7,634 bases of DNA from the NCBI GenBank assembly GCA_002726335.1, contig PBSR01000176.1, positions 1-7,634 on the forward strand, written 5' to 3'. Positions 6,044-7,634 of this stretch are shown one piece after another (positions within the stretch are counted from its first letter, which is position 1; every line of letters begins with the position of its first letter). The notes beneath the pieces are model-generated. The model was not told where the DNA came from. It worked only from the letters and a program-made list of their open reading frames with translations, and made no database searches. Both the position numbers and the translations under genes were made by a program. Source of the stretch: Gemmatimonadaceae bacterium (GTDB lineage: Bacteria > Latescibacterota > UBA2968 > UBA8231).

Positions 6044-7634
6044 ATGAGCGAAGACACGGTGCGCCGGTTGTTGACGGCGCTCAATGACGCGACCGATCGG
6101 ATCGAAGCGCTCGAAGTCGAGCGCCATGAATCGATTGCCGTTGTCGGAATCGCCTGTCGGTTTCCGGGCGCCGAGGACCCCGCGGCGTTCTGGCGGGTAC
6201 TGCGTCAGGGTGTGGATGCCATCACCCCAGTTCCATCGGATCGCTGGGATGTCGACCGCTATTACAGCCCCGATCCAGATACCCCGGGAACGATGTACAC
6301 GCGGCATGGCGGTTTCGTCGACGGGGTCGACATGTTCGACCCACAGTTCTTCGAGATCTCGCCCCGTGAGGCGGCCAGCCTGGACCCGCAGCAACGGTTG
6401 TTGCTGGAACTGACGTGGCACGCGTTCGAGGACGCGCAGCTGTCACGCGAGGCCGTGACCGGAAGCTCCACGGGAGTGTTCGTCGGGGTGACCAACAACG
6501 ACTACGAGCGCGTGCTGCGTCGGTACGGGGACGAGACGGCGATCGACGCTTACTTCAGCTCGGGCAACACCCTCAATGCCGCGGCTGGCCGGCTTGCCTA
6601 CACGTTCGGACTGCGGGGGCCGGCGGTGGCGGTCGACACCGCCTGTTCTTCTTCGCTCGTGGCGGCGCACCTGGCGTGTCAGGCGCTGCGCAGTGGGCAG
6701 TGCGAGCGTGCGGTGGTGGCCGGCGTGAACTTGATCCTGTCTCCCGAGGGCACGATTGCCATCTCCCGCGGTCGCATGGTCGCCCCGGACGGTCGCTGCA
6801 AGACGTTCGACGCGGCGGCCGACGGGTATGTCCGGGGGGAGGGCGCCGGCGTCCTGATCCTGCGTCGGCTCACTGACGCCGTTGCTGGAGACGAGCATCC
6901 ACGAGCGGTCATATGTGGCTCGGCGGTCAACCAGAACGGTCCGAGCGGTGGACTGACCGTGCCGAGCGGTCCGGCGCAGCAAGCGCTGATCCGGGCGGCA
7001 CTCGAAGATGCGCGCCTCGAGCCGGGCGACATCGACTACGTGGAAGCGCACGGAACCGGCACGTCGCTCGGGGATCCGATCGAGGCGGTGGCGTTGGGGG
7101 CGGTGTTCGGCGGGACAAAGACGCGAGACACTCCGTTACGCGTCGGGTCGGTCAAGACGAACATCGGGCATCTCGAGTCGGCTGCCGGCATGGCTGGCTT
7201 GATCAAGGTCATCCTGTCGATCGAGCATGGCGAGCTGCCGCCGCACCTGCACTTCCGGACACCCAGTCCACACATCCCGTGGGACCAGATACCGCTGCGC
7301 GTCGTCACGAAACTCGAACCGTGGAACACGACCGCGCGCCGCGCCGGCGTCAGTTCCTTCGGCGCGAGCGGCACCAACGCCCACCTGGTGATCGCGCCGC
7401 CGCCCGAACAGCGGTTCAGACGGGATGACGCGCCGGGCCGCAAGCAGCTCATCGTGTTGTCGTCCCCGGAGAAGGACGGTCTGCGGGATCAGGCGGAGGC
7501 GCTGGCGGGGTATCTCGAGCAGACCGACGATGCGCTCGACGATATCTCGTTCGCGATGACGGCCGGCCGGACACATCACCGGCACCGTGCCGCGTTCGTG
7601 GCAGCAAAGACAGGGCAAGCGGCCGAGCGGTTGC
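6044..7634 (+). CDS. Modular type I polyketide synthase, N-terminal part (KS, 3' truncated by window edge)
   Basis: The frame stays open from ATG 6044 to the window end, giving 530 complete codons. Residues 1-29 form a charged helix (LLTALNDATDRIEALE), a typical PKS N-terminal docking coiled coil. The KS spans about 30-452 and opens with IAVVGIACRFPG. The decarboxylative condensation triad is intact: Cys201 in DTACSSS, His336 in VEAHGTGT and His376 in KTNIGHLESAAG. The KS ends with SSFGASGTNAHLVI, and residues 453-530 begin the KS-AT linker (LIVLSSPEKDGLRDQA). The window stops before any AT, so substrate choice and reductive domains are unknown. The start is firm on one side: an in-frame TAG lies at 6020-6022, and ATG 6044 is the only ATG between it and the conserved KS opening. 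The ribosome binding site is weak (GGA at 6035-6037). This protein is the likely next condensing partner for a chain from the 1587-residue PKS, although the kinase-like gene and the inverted repeat lie between them. Confidence 0.95.
   Translation, partial: MSEDTVRRLLTALNDATDRIEALEVERHESIAVVGIACRFPGAEDPAAFWRVLRQGVDAITPVPSDRWDVDRYYSPDPDTPGTMYTRHGGFVDGVDMFDPQFFEISPREAASLDPQQRLLLELTWHAFEDAQLSREAVTGSSTGVFVGVTNNDYERVLRRYGDETAIDAYFSSGNTLNAAAGRLAYTFGLRGPAVAVDTACSSSLVAAHLACQALRSGQCERAVVAGVNLILSPEGTIAISRGRMVAPDGRCKTFDAAADGYVRGEGAGVLILRRLTDAVAGDEHPRAVICGSAVNQNGPSGGLTVPSGPAQQALIRAALEDARLEPGDIDYVEAHGTGTSLGDPIEAVALGAVFGGTKTRDTPLRVGSVKTNIGHLESAAGMAGLIKVILSIEHGELPPHLHFRTPSPHIPWDQIPLRVVTKLEPWNTTARRAGVSSFGASGTNAHLVIAPPPEQRFRRDDAPGRKQLIVLSSPEKDGLRDQAEALAGYLEQTDDALDDISFAMTAGRTHHRHRAAFVAAKTGQAAERL

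Overview
The window lies inside a modular type I polyketide synthase (PKS) operon. All genes are on the + strand and closely packed. The DNA is visibly GC-rich, with G/C-biased third codon positions (not counted exactly). One module per polypeptide, a short N-terminal coiled coil before each ketosynthase and the GSKGQ-type ketoreductase core recall PKSs of myxobacteria, acidobacteria and cyanobacteria more than classical Streptomyces megasynthases. The GC content argues against most cyanobacteria. The taxon cannot be fixed from this sequence.

Layout: (1) 1-84 is the last 27 codons of an upstream gene, probably the C-terminal docking tail of another PKS protein. Its stop overlaps the next start (ATGA). 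(2) 81-4844 is a complete PKS of 1587 residues with domain order KS-AT-KR-ACP. All catalytic residues are present, the AT carries a malonyl-type HAFH motif, and the KR is predicted A-type. (3) 4880-5827 (possibly from 4865) is a P-loop nucleotide-binding protein, kinase-like at its N-terminus, with an extra beta-rich C-terminal segment resembling DUF3471. (4) 5828-6043 has no convincing gene. Nearly all of it (about 5846-6036) is a long, nested, imperfect inverted repeat. (5) 6044 to the window end is the start of another PKS: N-terminal coiled coil, complete KS with intact Cys-His-His, and part of the KS-AT linker. It is cut by the window edge before the AT.

How they work together: the upstream PKS would pass its chain to the 1587-residue protein, which adds one malonyl-derived two-carbon unit and reduces the beta-ketone to a hydroxyl. 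The chain probably then moves to the PKS that starts at 6044. The kinase-like gene sits in the middle of the assembly-line genes and is the best candidate for tailoring, self-protection or regulation, but nothing here fixes its substrate. The two features that ordinary PKS annotation does not explain are the roughly 190-nt inverted repeat and the kinase/DUF3471-like fusion beside it.
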